A stretch of 64,000 bases of DNA, taken from positions 806,001 to 870,000 of the forward strand of contig NZ_CP139970.1 of assembly GCF_034424545.1 (NCBI RefSeq), written 5' to 3'. The notes under the pieces were generated by a model that was not told the origin of the DNA, did not search any database, and worked only from the letters and a program-made list of their open reading frames with translations. This document shows positions 16,221 through 24,500 of the stretch, in pieces. The translations under genes were made by a program, and so were the position numbers. How positions within the stretch are numbered: the first letter of the stretch is position 1; the number at the start of each line of letters is the position of its first letter. This DNA comes from Trinickia caryophylli. Lineage in GTDB: Bacteria; Pseudomonadota; Gammaproteobacteria; Burkholderiales; Burkholderiaceae.

Positions 16221-17216
16221 TTACAGACCATTGGGTTGATAAACGACGACTCGGCTGCCGGAGTCCTCGAAGTCGAACGGCACGTGAACCAGATGCTTGA
16301 GGCGCTCGCGAATGGCAGCCTGGCGCTCGGGCTTTGCAAAAAGCAACAGGAAGCCGCCGCCGCCCGCGCCGAGAATCTTGCCGCCGGTCGCACCGGCCGT
16401 GAGTGCGGCATCGTAGATACGATCGATTTCGGGTGTGGAGACGCGATCCGAGAGGCGGCGCTTGTATCGCCAGCTCGCATCCAACAAGGTGCCGAACTCG
16501 TCTATCGAGCGCCGCGGGTCCTGCAGGATGGCGATACCTTCGTCGACCATCTCCCGCATGCGCTTGAGCTCGGTCTCGCGGTTCTTCATGTTGTCGATCT
16601 TCGACTTCGCGACCTCGCACGCGAGCCGGGAAAAGCCGGTGAAACAGAGCATCAGATGACTGCGCAGTTCGTCGCGGCGCTCCGGCGGCATCAGCACCGG
16701 AACGACCTCGAAGGAGCCCTGTCGATGGAACTCGATACGGTTGAAACCGCCAAAAGCGGCCGAGATCTGATCTTGCGAGCCGACATGCTCGCCCATCACC
16801 TGCTGTTCGATGAAAATGGCATCCTTGGCCAACTCGTCCTTGTTGACCATGCGGCCGCGCAATCCGTAAAGCGCATGAACCAGGCCGACCGTGAACGACG
16901 AACTGGAACCCAGACCGGAACGTGCGGGCAGATCGCCGTCATGATGAATCTCGAGGCCGTCCTCGACCCTCGCCCAGTTCAGCACCGCGCGCACGGCGGG
17001 GTGCTGGATTTCGTCGTTGTGCACGACATTCTCGATTCGCGAATAGACGACACGGTGCTTGTGCTCGAAAAACGGCGGTAATCGACGGCAACTGATATAG
17101 CAGTACTTGTTGATCGTGGTGGCCACCACCGCCCCGCCGTGCTCCTGAAACCACGCGGGATAGTCGGTCCCTCCGCCGAGAAACGAAATTCTGAAAGGCG
17201 TGCGCGTGATGATCAT
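16221..17216 (-). CDS. hddA: GHMP kinase, HddA-like (heptose-7-phosphate 1-kinase type)
   Basis: 331 aa. TPFRISFLGGGTDYPAW is the substrate-side N-terminal motif of HddA-type kinases, LPARSGLGSSSSFTV (about 96-110) is the GHMP phosphate loop, and GGKILGAGGGGFLLL near the C-terminus is motif 3. It probably phosphorylates C1 of a heptose-7-phosphate (or a related sugar) for the HddC-like guanylyltransferase. No sedoheptulose-7-phosphate isomerase gene is in the window; the one serving core LPS would have to supply substrate. The start has GAGGGGA at proper distance. It lies 9 bp downstream of the radical SAM gene. Confidence 0.85.
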   Translation of the reverse strand: MIITRTPFRISFLGGGTDYPAWFQEHGGAVVATTINKYCYISCRRLPPFFEHKHRVVYSRIENVVHNDEIQHPAVRAVLNWARVEDGLEIHHDGDLPARSGLGSSSSFTVGLVHALYGLRGRMVNKDELAKDAIFIEQQVMGEHVGSQDQISAAFGGFNRIEFHRQGSFEVVPVLMPPERRDELRSHLMLCFTGFSRLACEVAKSKIDNMKNRETELKRMREMVDEGIAILQDPRRSIDEFGTLLDASWRYKRRLSDRVSTPEIDRIYDAALTAGATGGKILGAGGGGFLLLFAKPERQAAIRERLKHLVHVPFDFEDSGSRVVVYQPNGL

Positions 17217-17225
17217 GGTGTCCCC

Positions 17226-18752
17226 TCAATCGCCAAGCAGTTTGCGCTTCAGAGGAATACTCGCCATCGCTTCTACGTTCTGCCGTTGCTGCAAGCCGAA
17301 CTTCCGCTCGACGAGATTCAGATAGGCCGGCCGCGTGAAATACGTCTTCCACGCTTCGTCGCGAAACCGGAGAACTTCCGCCGCGCTCAGGTGCCTGGTC
17401 GGCAACGGCTGGCTCTCGTACGAGAGGAAGGCATACCCCTCGTACGAGTCCGGCAAGGCCCAGCCGTTTTGCTTCGCCATGTGAAACATGGGGCTTCCGG
17501 GCAAGGCCTGACAGGGGTACATGTTGGCCATCTCGGTGTTGAGCTCGAGCGCGAGATCGAGCGTCTGCTGCATCGTCTCGGCCGTGTCGTCCGGGAAGCC
17601 GAAGATATAGTTGCTGATGATGTCGATATCCGCATCGTTGATGGTCTTGCAGACATCGCGGATGTTGATCTCCTTGAACGAGCCTTTCGACACCTCCTGA
17701 CGCACCGTCTGGTTGCCCGCTTCGATACCGAGTGCGAGCCAGTTCACGCCTGCCCGCTTGAACAGATCGAGCGCATCCTTGCGCACGGTGTCGACACGCG
17801 AATAAGTCCACATGTTGAAGCCGAATTCCTCGTCGATCGCCTGCTGCAATACAGGGACGTAATACTTGCGATTGAGGAAGAACATTTCGTCGCTGATGCG
17901 CAGCGTGGCCACCCCCAGATCGGCAAGCTTGCGCATCTCTCGTGCGACCCACTCCGGGCTCCAGAAGCGCATGCCGCGCGAATCGGCCGCGCTGATGCCC
18001 TCCGCGTTGTCCGCACGGTTGACGATGTTGATCATGCAGAAGTCGCATGCGAACTGGCAGCCCAGCGAAGTGTAGATCGCGGCAAACGGCGTACGCTGCG
18101 CATGATCGAATCGCGCATGCCAGAAATGCGCGCGATACAGATCGAGCGGCTTGTCCTTGCAGGGCAAGAGATCCCACGCATAGCCGGGCAGGTCCTCATC
18201 CATCCGCTCCTGCGGCACGACGCATTGCGGCGGGTTCAGTACAGGTATGGCAATCCCTCCGGGGCCCCGCCTCTTGTATCCGATGCCCTTGATATGCGGA
18301 AAATCGCCATCGAGATTGCTCCGCAAGAGGTTGTGCAACGCATACACGCCCTCATTGAGCAACACGAGGTCGACGCACGGGTGCGAAAGTACGTCCATCG
18401 GCAGCGCACTCGCGTGCGAGCCCACAAAGCAGATCTTGTGCTCCGGGGCCGCTTCCTTGAGCGCCCGGGCAAGCGCGAGCGCGCCGATCATGCTCGTGGT
18501 GCCGGAGTTCGGGTTCTGTCCATACAGGACGAATACGGCAAGCCTCGGCTTCGCGTCCTCTATACGGCGCACCGATTGTTCGAGCGTCAGGCGTTCGGCG
18601 TCGCAATCGAGAATGCCGACGCCGAAACCCTTGGCGCGGCAGGACTGGGCGAGCAACAGCGCCCAGGTGGGCGGCTCGATGGCCGAATACACCTGCGCCA
18701 GCCCCTGATAAGCCTTCGCCGAGGAATCCGGATTGACAAACAATGCGTCCAT
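17226..18752 (-). CDS. B12-binding-domain radical SAM protein
   Basis: 508 aa. The N-terminal ~140 residues have the fold pattern of a cobalamin-binding domain: MDALFVNPDS, then VGSHASALPMDVLSHPCVDLV with an LNEG turn, although the classic DxHxxG is absent. The radical SAM cluster motif is CQFACDFC (C232, C236, C239), preceded by YTSLG. ISDEMFF, ALGIEAGNQ and NYIFGFPDDT are later core motifs. It is first in the operon, with AGGAAAGGA upstream of ATG 18752. Family members methylate or rearrange unactivated carbons; here the target is likely a sugar or lipid precursor, which is inference. Confidence 0.8.
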   Translation of the reverse strand: MDALFVNPDSSAKAYQGLAQVYSAIEPPTWALLLAQSCRAKGFGVGILDCDAERLTLEQSVRRIEDAKPRLAVFVLYGQNPNSGTTSMIGALALARALKEAAPEHKICFVGSHASALPMDVLSHPCVDLVLLNEGVYALHNLLRSNLDGDFPHIKGIGYKRRGPGGIAIPVLNPPQCVVPQERMDEDLPGYAWDLLPCKDKPLDLYRAHFWHARFDHAQRTPFAAIYTSLGCQFACDFCMINIVNRADNAEGISAADSRGMRFWSPEWVAREMRKLADLGVATLRISDEMFFLNRKYYVPVLQQAIDEEFGFNMWTYSRVDTVRKDALDLFKRAGVNWLALGIEAGNQTVRQEVSKGSFKEINIRDVCKTINDADIDIISNYIFGFPDDTAETMQQTLDLALELNTEMANMYPCQALPGSPMFHMAKQNGWALPDSYEGYAFLSYESQPLPTRHLSAAEVLRFRDEAWKTYFTRPAYLNLVERKFGLQQRQNVEAMASIPLKRKLLGD

Positions 18753-19607
18753 GAGTCCTTTCCTAGCCTTGCACAGTGCTTCCCGTCAAATCGGCGGGTC
18801 ATGTGGCCGGCGCAGCCGGCCGGGCTGCGGCGGCGACTTCGGGCTGCGGCACCGATGCGCCCAAAGCTCGCTGCCATGGCGCGACGTACGATCGATGCTC
18901 GATTTATGAATCGGGGCCGGGCGTTCCTCGGGAAAGGGACGCGGTAGCTTGCGAGGCATGCGCCACGCAGGGCGATGCCGTCACGGTCGACGTTCGGCAC
19001 CAATGCAATAACTGGGCGACGGAACTTCCATGTGCCTTCGTTTCGAGACCACAAGCTGGTTCACTCATGAGGAGCCATCTCAAGTGTGTCGGAAGGGGAA
19101 ATCCGATAGAACGAGGGCTTATTGTACGTCGTACCGCGGCATAAGCAACGCATAAAGAAATATATGCGACGATACGGCATCAAACCGCATAAAATTCCTG
19201 TCGCGCGCGGCCCGGACACTAAATTCGACATTTCATCGGAATTTTCGTACGATCAACGATCCCTATACCGCGCATGTCTGTCCCCGGGGTACAGCGCTGT
19301 GTTGGGCCCCTTATTTGATTTCGAATCAGGGTGCCCCTGCACGGGTGTAAATCCGACACCCATTGAACGAGTGCGAATGTGGCAGGGGTGTGATGCGTAT
19401 CGATTACCGCCTTGGCCGGGAATAAACGGGGCATTTATGCCGATTAAGCAGTTCATTAACATGCCACACGGTATATGACTCCATGCCGTAAAGGCACGTT
19501 GGGTGCACGGAGGCATCGCGGCGCCGTGTCGCGTGCGCCACTGTCGCGGCGTTGCTGCCCGCCCCGCAACGGATCGAACTGAACGCCAGCGATAAGAGGA
19601 CTTACGT
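18753..19607. other. 855-bp gene-free gap between the polysaccharide operon and the acyltransferase
   Basis: The two flanking genes diverge, so promoters for both should lie here, but I find no convincing -35/-10 pair. Open frames of 70-120 codons at 19122-19516 have no recognisable motif and unlike composition, and I do not call them genes. The stretch 19140-19480 is visibly richer in A/T than the neighbouring coding DNA. No tRNA, repeat array or inverted repeat of note was seen. Confidence 0.6.
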
Positions 19608-20783
19608 ATGGGTCTGATACGCGTGTTTCTCGCTCTGTCAGTTGTCGTATGGCACGTGCACGGTGCCCCTCAAAAGCTCCTGAACGGCGCAGTGGCGGTA
19701 CTACTGTTTTTCGTAATTTCCGGCTTCTACATGGCGATGGTCATCAACGAAAAGTATGCGACACGGGATAACTTGCGATGGGTACCCGGGTTTTACGCCG
19801 CCCGCGCCTGGCGGTTGTACCCTGCGTACTGGGTTTCGTTCATCGTGGCAGTCGCCTGGTATCGAGTAACAGGCAACCTCGATATCTTCGACTTCTCGAC
19901 GCCGGGCGCACCGATCAAACATATCGCGACCATCTTTTCCAACTTATTCATTTTGGGCCAGGACGTTCACCAGTTTCTGGTCAGAGTGCTCGTAGAACAC
20001 GCCGGGCCACCCGCGCTCGTCGCCCGGCTGGGTGCGCATGGCGGCGGGATATTGGCGGATTACTACATGATGGTCGGCCAGGCCTGGTCGCTTTCGAGCG
20101 AACTTTGGTTCTATGCCATCGCGCCTTTTATCGTGACTTCCCGCCGAAGGACGCTGATTTGCCTGGCGATCGCGCTTGCGCTGCGCTTTTTCCTGCTGAC
20201 CATTTGCGGGCAGCGCAGCGGCATCTGGGGCATGTTCTTCTTCCCGGGCGCGGCGTGCATGTTTCTGCTCGGCAGTGCCGCTTACCATTTGCGCAAGATG
20301 CTGCCGCGACCGGAGTGGCATCCGTGGGTCGGCCTCGTATGTTTGCTCGCGTTCTTCACCTGGGTGATCCAACTCAAGTCGGCCGAGCCGATCATTCTGG
20401 CATCGCGCGCGGACTGGTCTGTCGACGAGCCTCGCTTCTGGGTGCTTTATGTGTTGTTCGCGCTGGCCGTGCCTTTCATTTTCCAGTTCTCGAAGAACTC
20501 GAAGATCGATCGGCAACTCGGCGACCTTTCGTATCCGCTCTATCTTATTCACGGTGTCATCGTGGGGATACTGCTGTGGTGGAAAGTGCCGTTCGGTGCC
20601 GGGTATCCGAGCAATCTAGTCATTGCCTCGTTGCTTTGCCTGCTGGCCGCCTTCGCGCTCAACAAAGTAATCGAAGCGCCGGCCGAGGCGTTGCGTACCC
20701 GGCTCAAGCGCCCGCTTCGAGCGCGCGGCGGTACGGGCGGCGAGCTTCCATCGACGCCCGGCACGGACGCCGCCAGTTCATGA
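19608..20783 (+). CDS. Acyltransferase-3 family membrane O-acyltransferase
   Basis: 391 aa with about ten hydrophobic segments. The N-terminus GLIRVFLALSVVVWHVHG has the conserved His of the acyltransferase-3 family; FFVISGFYMA, FYAARAWRLYPAYW and YPLYLIHGVIVG are other family landmarks. It probably O-acetylates a glycan, plausibly the polysaccharide made by the divergent operon, though the link is positional only. The ribosome site AGAGGA lies 8 bp before ATG 19608. The last ~30 residues are a polar Gly/Pro/Ser tail. The next gene is convergent, 124 bp away. Confidence 0.85.
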   Translation: MGLIRVFLALSVVVWHVHGAPQKLLNGAVAVLLFFVISGFYMAMVINEKYATRDNLRWVPGFYAARAWRLYPAYWVSFIVAVAWYRVTGNLDIFDFSTPGAPIKHIATIFSNLFILGQDVHQFLVRVLVEHAGPPALVARLGAHGGGILADYYMMVGQAWSLSSELWFYAIAPFIVTSRRRTLICLAIALALRFFLLTICGQRSGIWGMFFFPGAACMFLLGSAAYHLRKMLPRPEWHPWVGLVCLLAFFTWVIQLKSAEPIILASRADWSVDEPRFWVLYVLFALAVPFIFQFSKNSKIDRQLGDLSYPLYLIHGVIVGILLWWKVPFGAGYPSNLVIASLLCLLAAFALNKVIEAPAEALRTRLKRPLRARGGTGGELPSTPGTDAASS

Positions 20784-20907
20784 AGCGCTGCGGCACCCAG
20801 GCAAGAAGCGCCCATTCGCAACGGCGTCGTGAACGAACGAGGCGGGACCGCACGCATGGGCCGGCATTCGGGCAAGCCGCCAAACCCCGGCTAATCGGAG
20901 CGCGTCG

Positions 20908-21834
20908 TTACGCAAACGAGGCTGGATCAGCATTGCCGCCGCAGATCACCACGGCTATTTTCTCGCCCGGCGAGCGGGCATAAACGCCCGAAACGAGCGC
21001 AGCAAAAGCGGTTGCGCCGCCCGGCTCCGCCGCGATCCTGAAATTTTCCCAAAGCGCCCGCTGCGCGCCGCGAATCTGCTCGTCGGACACCAGCACGGTG
21101 TCGCGTACGGTCGGAAGCAGAATCGAAAACGGCACGTCACCGATACGCCGGCACCCGAGAGAGTCCGCGGCAATGCCTGCTGTATCGACGTCGACCGGCA
21201 TGCGCGCCAGCAACGCGCGATTCAACGTTGGACATTGCGTCGGTTCGACCGCTACGACCTTGACCCGCCCGCCAAACCACGCCGCGATGCCGCCAATAAA
21301 GCCGCCGCCCCCCACGGACACCAGTACGGTGTCGACGTCCGGCACCTGCGCGTCGAGTTCGATCGCAAGGGTGCCTTGCCCCGCGACCGTCGCCGCATGG
21401 TCGAACGCATGCACGTTCAGCGCGCCCGTTTCGGCGGCCCGAGCGTCGCTGGCCGCGAGCGCCTCGACATAGTTGTTGCCGGCAACGACGACCCGCGCAC
21501 CGAGCTCCGTCAGTATCTTGCGTTTGAGCTCGGTCGCAAGGCTCGGCACATAGATCTCGGCGCGTGCGCCGAGTTTTTGCGCGGCATAAGCGATGGCGAT
21601 CCCATGGTTTCCACCGGATGCCGCGATGACGCCCGCTGCGGGAAGACGCTCGCTAAGCAGGCGATTAAACGCACCGCGCGGCTTGAACGAACCGGTGACC
21701 TGAAGAGACTCGAGCTTCAGAAACGTTTCGCCGGGAACGCCGAACCACCCGTCCTCCAGCCGAACGACAGGCGTGGTGCGAATGTACGGGGCGATGCGCT
21801 GCGCGGCCATACGGATAGCTTCATGGGTAATCAT
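20908..21834 (-). CDS. PLP-dependent threonine/serine dehydratase-family enzyme
   Basis: 308 aa, fold-type II PLP enzyme. VTGSFKPRGAFNRL carries the Schiff-base Lys, ASGGNHGIA binds the cofactor ring or phosphate, and VSVGGGGFIGGIAAW is the Gly-rich phosphate loop. It lacks the C-terminal ACT domain of biosynthetic IlvA. It is nearer to catabolic threonine dehydratase, serine racemase or hydroxyaspartate ammonia-lyase types. Its start overlaps the nitrilase stop as ATGA, so the two are co-translated and probably serve one catabolic route. The substrate could be a hydroxy- or cyano-amino acid derivative; I cannot decide from sequence. Confidence 0.85.
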   Translation of the reverse strand: MITHEAIRMAAQRIAPYIRTTPVVRLEDGWFGVPGETFLKLESLQVTGSFKPRGAFNRLLSERLPAAGVIAASGGNHGIAIAYAAQKLGARAEIYVPSLATELKRKILTELGARVVVAGNNYVEALAASDARAAETGALNVHAFDHAATVAGQGTLAIELDAQVPDVDTVLVSVGGGGFIGGIAAWFGGRVKVVAVEPTQCPTLNRALLARMPVDVDTAGIAADSLGCRRIGDVPFSILLPTVRDTVLVSDEQIRGAQRALWENFRIAAEPGGATAFAALVSGVYARSPGEKIAVVICGGNADPASFA

Positions 21835-22820
21835 TTGGGCGAGTCCTCACAATCGACTTGATGTTGGCTCACCGCAGGAATGACGGTCACCGGCACCTGA
21901 CGACGCTCGTCGACGGTGAGCCGAAAAATATCCGGGCGGCTGTAATGACCTGTCACGTCGAAATCGAACTTGCCGCGCGCGATATTCCGCAGATCCACTT
22001 CCGCTGTGAGAATGGCTTCTTCGCCGAACGCCGGACCCGCCAGAATCTTTCCAAACGGGTCGACGATGCAGCTCCCCCCTGCCTGAACCACCGCTTCGCG
22101 ATCGTCTCCGAACAGGCTCGCATACGTATCGGGGAAATCGCCTCGGCGAAGAAACTGATTGCTGGCAAACACATAGCATCGACCTTCGATGGCGATGTGC
22201 TGCATCGACGCGACCCATGTCGGCCGGGAATCGGCTGTCGGCGCGCAGTAAAGCTGGACTCCCTTTGCATACATGGCCGTGCGCATCATCGGCATGTAAT
22301 TCTCCCAGCAGATCACGGCGCCGAGTTTTCCCAGCGCAGTGTTCAGAACGGGCATGGTCGAGCCGTCACCGCAACCCCAGATCAAACGTTCCGAGCCCGT
22401 CGGCATCAACTTGCGGTGTTTGCCGAGAAACTCCCCGGCCGGCCCGAAATAGAGCACACAACAATAGAGCGTGCCCGCGTCGCGTTCGATCACGCCGATC
22501 ACCATATGGACGCCGTGGCGCGCCGCAATGGAGGCAAGTTCGTCCACGCATGGCCCCGGTACGTCGATCGCCGCTTCCCAATACTCGCGATAGGCGTCTC
22601 TTCCCTCGTCGCTGCGTCCTCCAACATACGAGCCAAACGCGTGCCCTTTGGGATAGCCGCCCACGAATGCCTCCGGGAAAACGACCAGTCTGGCGTTTCG
22701 GGATACAGCGGAGGCAACCAGGCCGTCGACTTTTGCCAACGTTCGACGCTGATCGAAAGGAATCGGCGTTCCCTGGATGACGGCCGCGATCCACGGCCCC
22801 TGGATGTTCGTGTCACTCAT
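21831..22820 (-). CDS. Nitrilase (carbon-nitrogen hydrolase)
   Basis: 329 aa from ATG 22820, which follows AGGAGG at ideal spacing; the longer open frame to 23144 is antisense to the regulator gene. The catalytic triad is visible: Glu in VVFPEAFVGGYP, Lys in KHRKLMPTGSER and Cys in AVICWENYMPMMR. The CWENYMP context is that of true nitrilases (nitrile to acid plus ammonia) rather than amidases. It is expressed with the overlapping PLP dehydratase, divergently from an IclR regulator. Physiological nitrile unknown; aliphatic, aryl-acetonitrile and cyano-amino-acid substrates are all possible. Confidence 0.88.
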   Translation of the reverse strand: MSDTNIQGPWIAAVIQGTPIPFDQRRTLAKVDGLVASAVSRNARLVVFPEAFVGGYPKGHAFGSYVGGRSDEGRDAYREYWEAAIDVPGPCVDELASIAARHGVHMVIGVIERDAGTLYCCVLYFGPAGEFLGKHRKLMPTGSERLIWGCGDGSTMPVLNTALGKLGAVICWENYMPMMRTAMYAKGVQLYCAPTADSRPTWVASMQHIAIEGRCYVFASNQFLRRGDFPDTYASLFGDDREAVVQAGGSCIVDPFGKILAGPAFGEEAILTAEVDLRNIARGKFDFDVTGHYSRPDIFRLTVDERRQVPVTVIPAVSQHQVDCEDSPK

Positions 22821-22829
22821 TGCCCCTCC

Positions 22830-22858
22830 TTGTGTATCTATAGTGAACATGTTAGTAT
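22830..22858 (+). promoter_or_regulatory. Possible promoter of the IclR gene
   Basis: TTGTGT (22830-22835), 17 bp, TAGTAT (22853-22858). The match to consensus is weak. The first operator-like repeat sits in the spacer, which would suit autoregulation. Confidence 0.3.
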
Positions 22859-22875
22859 CAATTTTGAACATGCTA
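22844..22875. promoter_or_regulatory. Probable IclR-type operator: direct repeat in the nitrilase/regulator interval
   Basis: TGAACATGTTAG (22844-22855) and TGAACATGCTAC (22865-22876) are repeated with a 21-bp period, two helical turns. The first contains the palindrome AACATGTT. The position between the divergent starts, and the AT-rich setting, support binding by the regulator encoded at 22941. Confidence 0.5.
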
Positions 22876-22940
22876 CTTGCTTGCCCACGATTCGGCAAGC
22901 AGCGCGTGTTCGTCTGCGTCCACAGTCGAGGGGAAAGGCG

Positions 22941-23684
22941 ATGGGAGAGATTGCGACGGTCAACAGCGTCGAGCACGCCATCCGTCTTGTCGAGTTGATG
23001 GCCGGTTCGGAGCATGCGCTTGGCGTGAGCCAAATGGCGCAGTCTCTCGATCTGCCGCGCGCGACGGTTTATCGGCTGCTCAGGACATTGGCCCAGCGGG
23101 AATGGGTCATTCAGGACGACAAGACATATCGCCTCAGCTTTCACCTGACGGGGCTTTTTCGTGACGCCAGCGCGGGGGCCGAAGCGGGGCTCGCCGAGCG
23201 GGTGACGCCGCTATTGCATCAGTTGGTGAATGAAACGGGGGAAACGGCTCACTTTGCCGTGCTCGACGGCGACCGGGTCGTCTATCTTGCGAAAGTCGAT
23301 TCTCCGCATCCGATTCGGATGTTTTCCCAAGTCGGCTGGCGTGGCCCTCTTCACGCAACGGGCGTGGGCAAAGTGCTGCTCGCTTCGGCAGACGCGAAAT
23401 TCGTTTCACGAATCTGCGCGGAGGGACTGGAACGGTTCACGCCCAATACGATCGTGAAGAAAGAGCCGCTCCAGGCAGAACTGGCGCAAGTCCGCAAGCA
23501 AGGATATGCGCTGGATGCCGAGGAGTTGATTGCCGGCCTGACTTGCGTTGCGGTGCCGGTAGCCAGCGGAGAACAGGTTCGCGGAGCGATATCCGTTGCC
23601 GGCCCAACAGCCCGACTTGGCAATCCCCAAGCATTGGCGAAGATACTGAAAGCAGCCGCAAAAACGTTGCCGGCGTCCTTGTAG
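22941..23684 (+). CDS. IclR-family transcriptional regulator
   Basis: 247 aa. The N-terminal winged helix-turn-helix (about residues 8-65: VNSVEHAIRLVELMA, LGVSQMAQSLDLPRATVYRL) is followed by the IclR effector domain, with GWRGPLHATGVGKVLLA and the typical VRKQGYALDAEELIAGLTCVAVPV. Start ATG 22941 follows a GAGGGGAAAGG site. It probably senses the substrate of the divergent nitrilase/dehydratase pair and controls it through the 21-bp direct repeat in the 120-bp interval. Whether it activates or represses is not evident. Confidence 0.9.
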   Translation: MGEIATVNSVEHAIRLVELMAGSEHALGVSQMAQSLDLPRATVYRLLRTLAQREWVIQDDKTYRLSFHLTGLFRDASAGAEAGLAERVTPLLHQLVNETGETAHFAVLDGDRVVYLAKVDSPHPIRMFSQVGWRGPLHATGVGKVLLASADAKFVSRICAEGLERFTPNTIVKKEPLQAELAQVRKQGYALDAEELIAGLTCVAVPVASGEQVRGAISVAGPTARLGNPQALAKILKAAAKTLPASL

Positions 23685-23861
23685 GGGCCTTGGGCGATTC
23701 TATGAACGCCCTTACCCCCCGCCCCGCTCGATCCTCGTTTAGGCAAACGTGTATCGGTGCGTCCACAAGAGCCACGCGTGGTCCGCACGTGCGAGGCTAC
23801 AACGGCGAGGTTGAAGCCGCACCTCGCCGGACGTCGCAAGAGCCTCTGTATGGAACGGAGC

Positions 23862-23902
23862 AAGAAAAGAAAAAGGACTTACGGCCGAAACCGCAAGTCC
23901 TT
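23862..23902 (-). terminator. Intrinsic terminator after tRNA-Pro(GGG)
   Basis: 12-bp stem with one mismatch: arms 23873-23884 and 23891-23902, loop of 6, followed on the minus strand by a T-rich tract (complement of 23862-23874). It lies 8 bp past the tRNA 3' end. Confidence 0.75.
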
Positions 23903-23905
23903 AAT

Positions 23906-23986
<81 letters not shown>

Positions 23987-23996
23987 AAAGCGTGAA

Positions 23997-24002
23997 AGTA
24001 TA
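23997..24002 (-). promoter_or_regulatory. Probable -10 element of the tRNA-Pro(GGG) gene
   Basis: TATACT on the minus strand, 10 bp before the mature 5' end. It is flanked by GTGAAAGT/ACTTTCAC arms. No good -35 at 17 bp. Confidence 0.4.
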
Positions 24003-24039
24003 ACAGACACTTTCACCGATTAGAACCACTCTTTCGCAT

Positions 24040-24450
24040 CTAGCTCCGCAAAAGCTTCACAACGGCAAGAAGCTCTTTGCGCAGCTGCTCGACGTCCACA
24101 TCGGCCGTGACACCAGGCTGCACCGCAGCCACCGGCAAAACCTGCGTTTCCTGCCGCTCCTCGGCCGCATCGACCACATCGCCGCGCGCGTCGAGCCGAT
24201 TGCGCGCGCCGTTGATCGTGAACCCCTGCTCGTACAGCAACTCGCGAATGCGTCGGATCAGCAGCACTTCGTGATGCTGGTAATAGCGGCGATTGCCGCG
24301 GCGCTTCACCGGACGCAACTGCGTGAACTCTTGCTCCCAATACCGCAGCACATGGGGCTTGACGCCGCACAGCTCACTCACTTCACCGATGGTGAAGTAG
24401 CGCTTTGCCGGAATCGGAGGCAAGACGACTTTCTCGACCGTCGCTGTCAT
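24040..24450 (-). CDS. MerR-family regulator adjacent to ihfA
   Basis: 136 aa. Winged helix-turn-helix at about 17-85: RYFTIGEVSELCGVKPHVLR, YWEQEFTQLRPVKR, then NRRYYQHHEVLLIRRIRELL. The C-terminal part is short and lacks the Cys residues of metal-sensing MerR proteins, so the signal is unknown. The arrangement pheT-ihfA-merR is common in beta- and gammaproteobacteria. It is last in the run before tRNA-Pro and 50 bp after ihfA. Confidence 0.9.
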   Translation of the reverse strand: MTATVEKVVLPPIPAKRYFTIGEVSELCGVKPHVLRYWEQEFTQLRPVKRRGNRRYYQHHEVLLIRRIRELLYEQGFTINGARNRLDARGDVVDAAEERQETQVLPVAAVQPGVTADVDVEQLRKELLAVVKLLRS

Positions 24451-24500
24451 CGTCCGTTAACCGTCGTGGTGAGAGACACCGCGGGCCGCGTACTCGCCCG

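Noticed and set aside
18937..18955. GGACGCGGTAGCTTGCG resembling the ops/JUMPstart core GGCGGTAGCGTG
   Set aside because: It lies on the strand opposite to the glycan operon, over 650 bp before the acyltransferase, and has only a partial match; chance similarity is likely.
19122..19516. Open frames of 70-118 codons on both strands in the large gap
   Set aside because: No ribosome site, no motif, overlapping antisense frames of equal length and atypical composition; not supportable as genes.
21858..22940. Long N-terminal extension of the IclR gene (608 codons in total)
   Set aside because: It is antisense to the nitrilase gene; the ATG at 22941 with a ribosome site gives a normal-length regulator.
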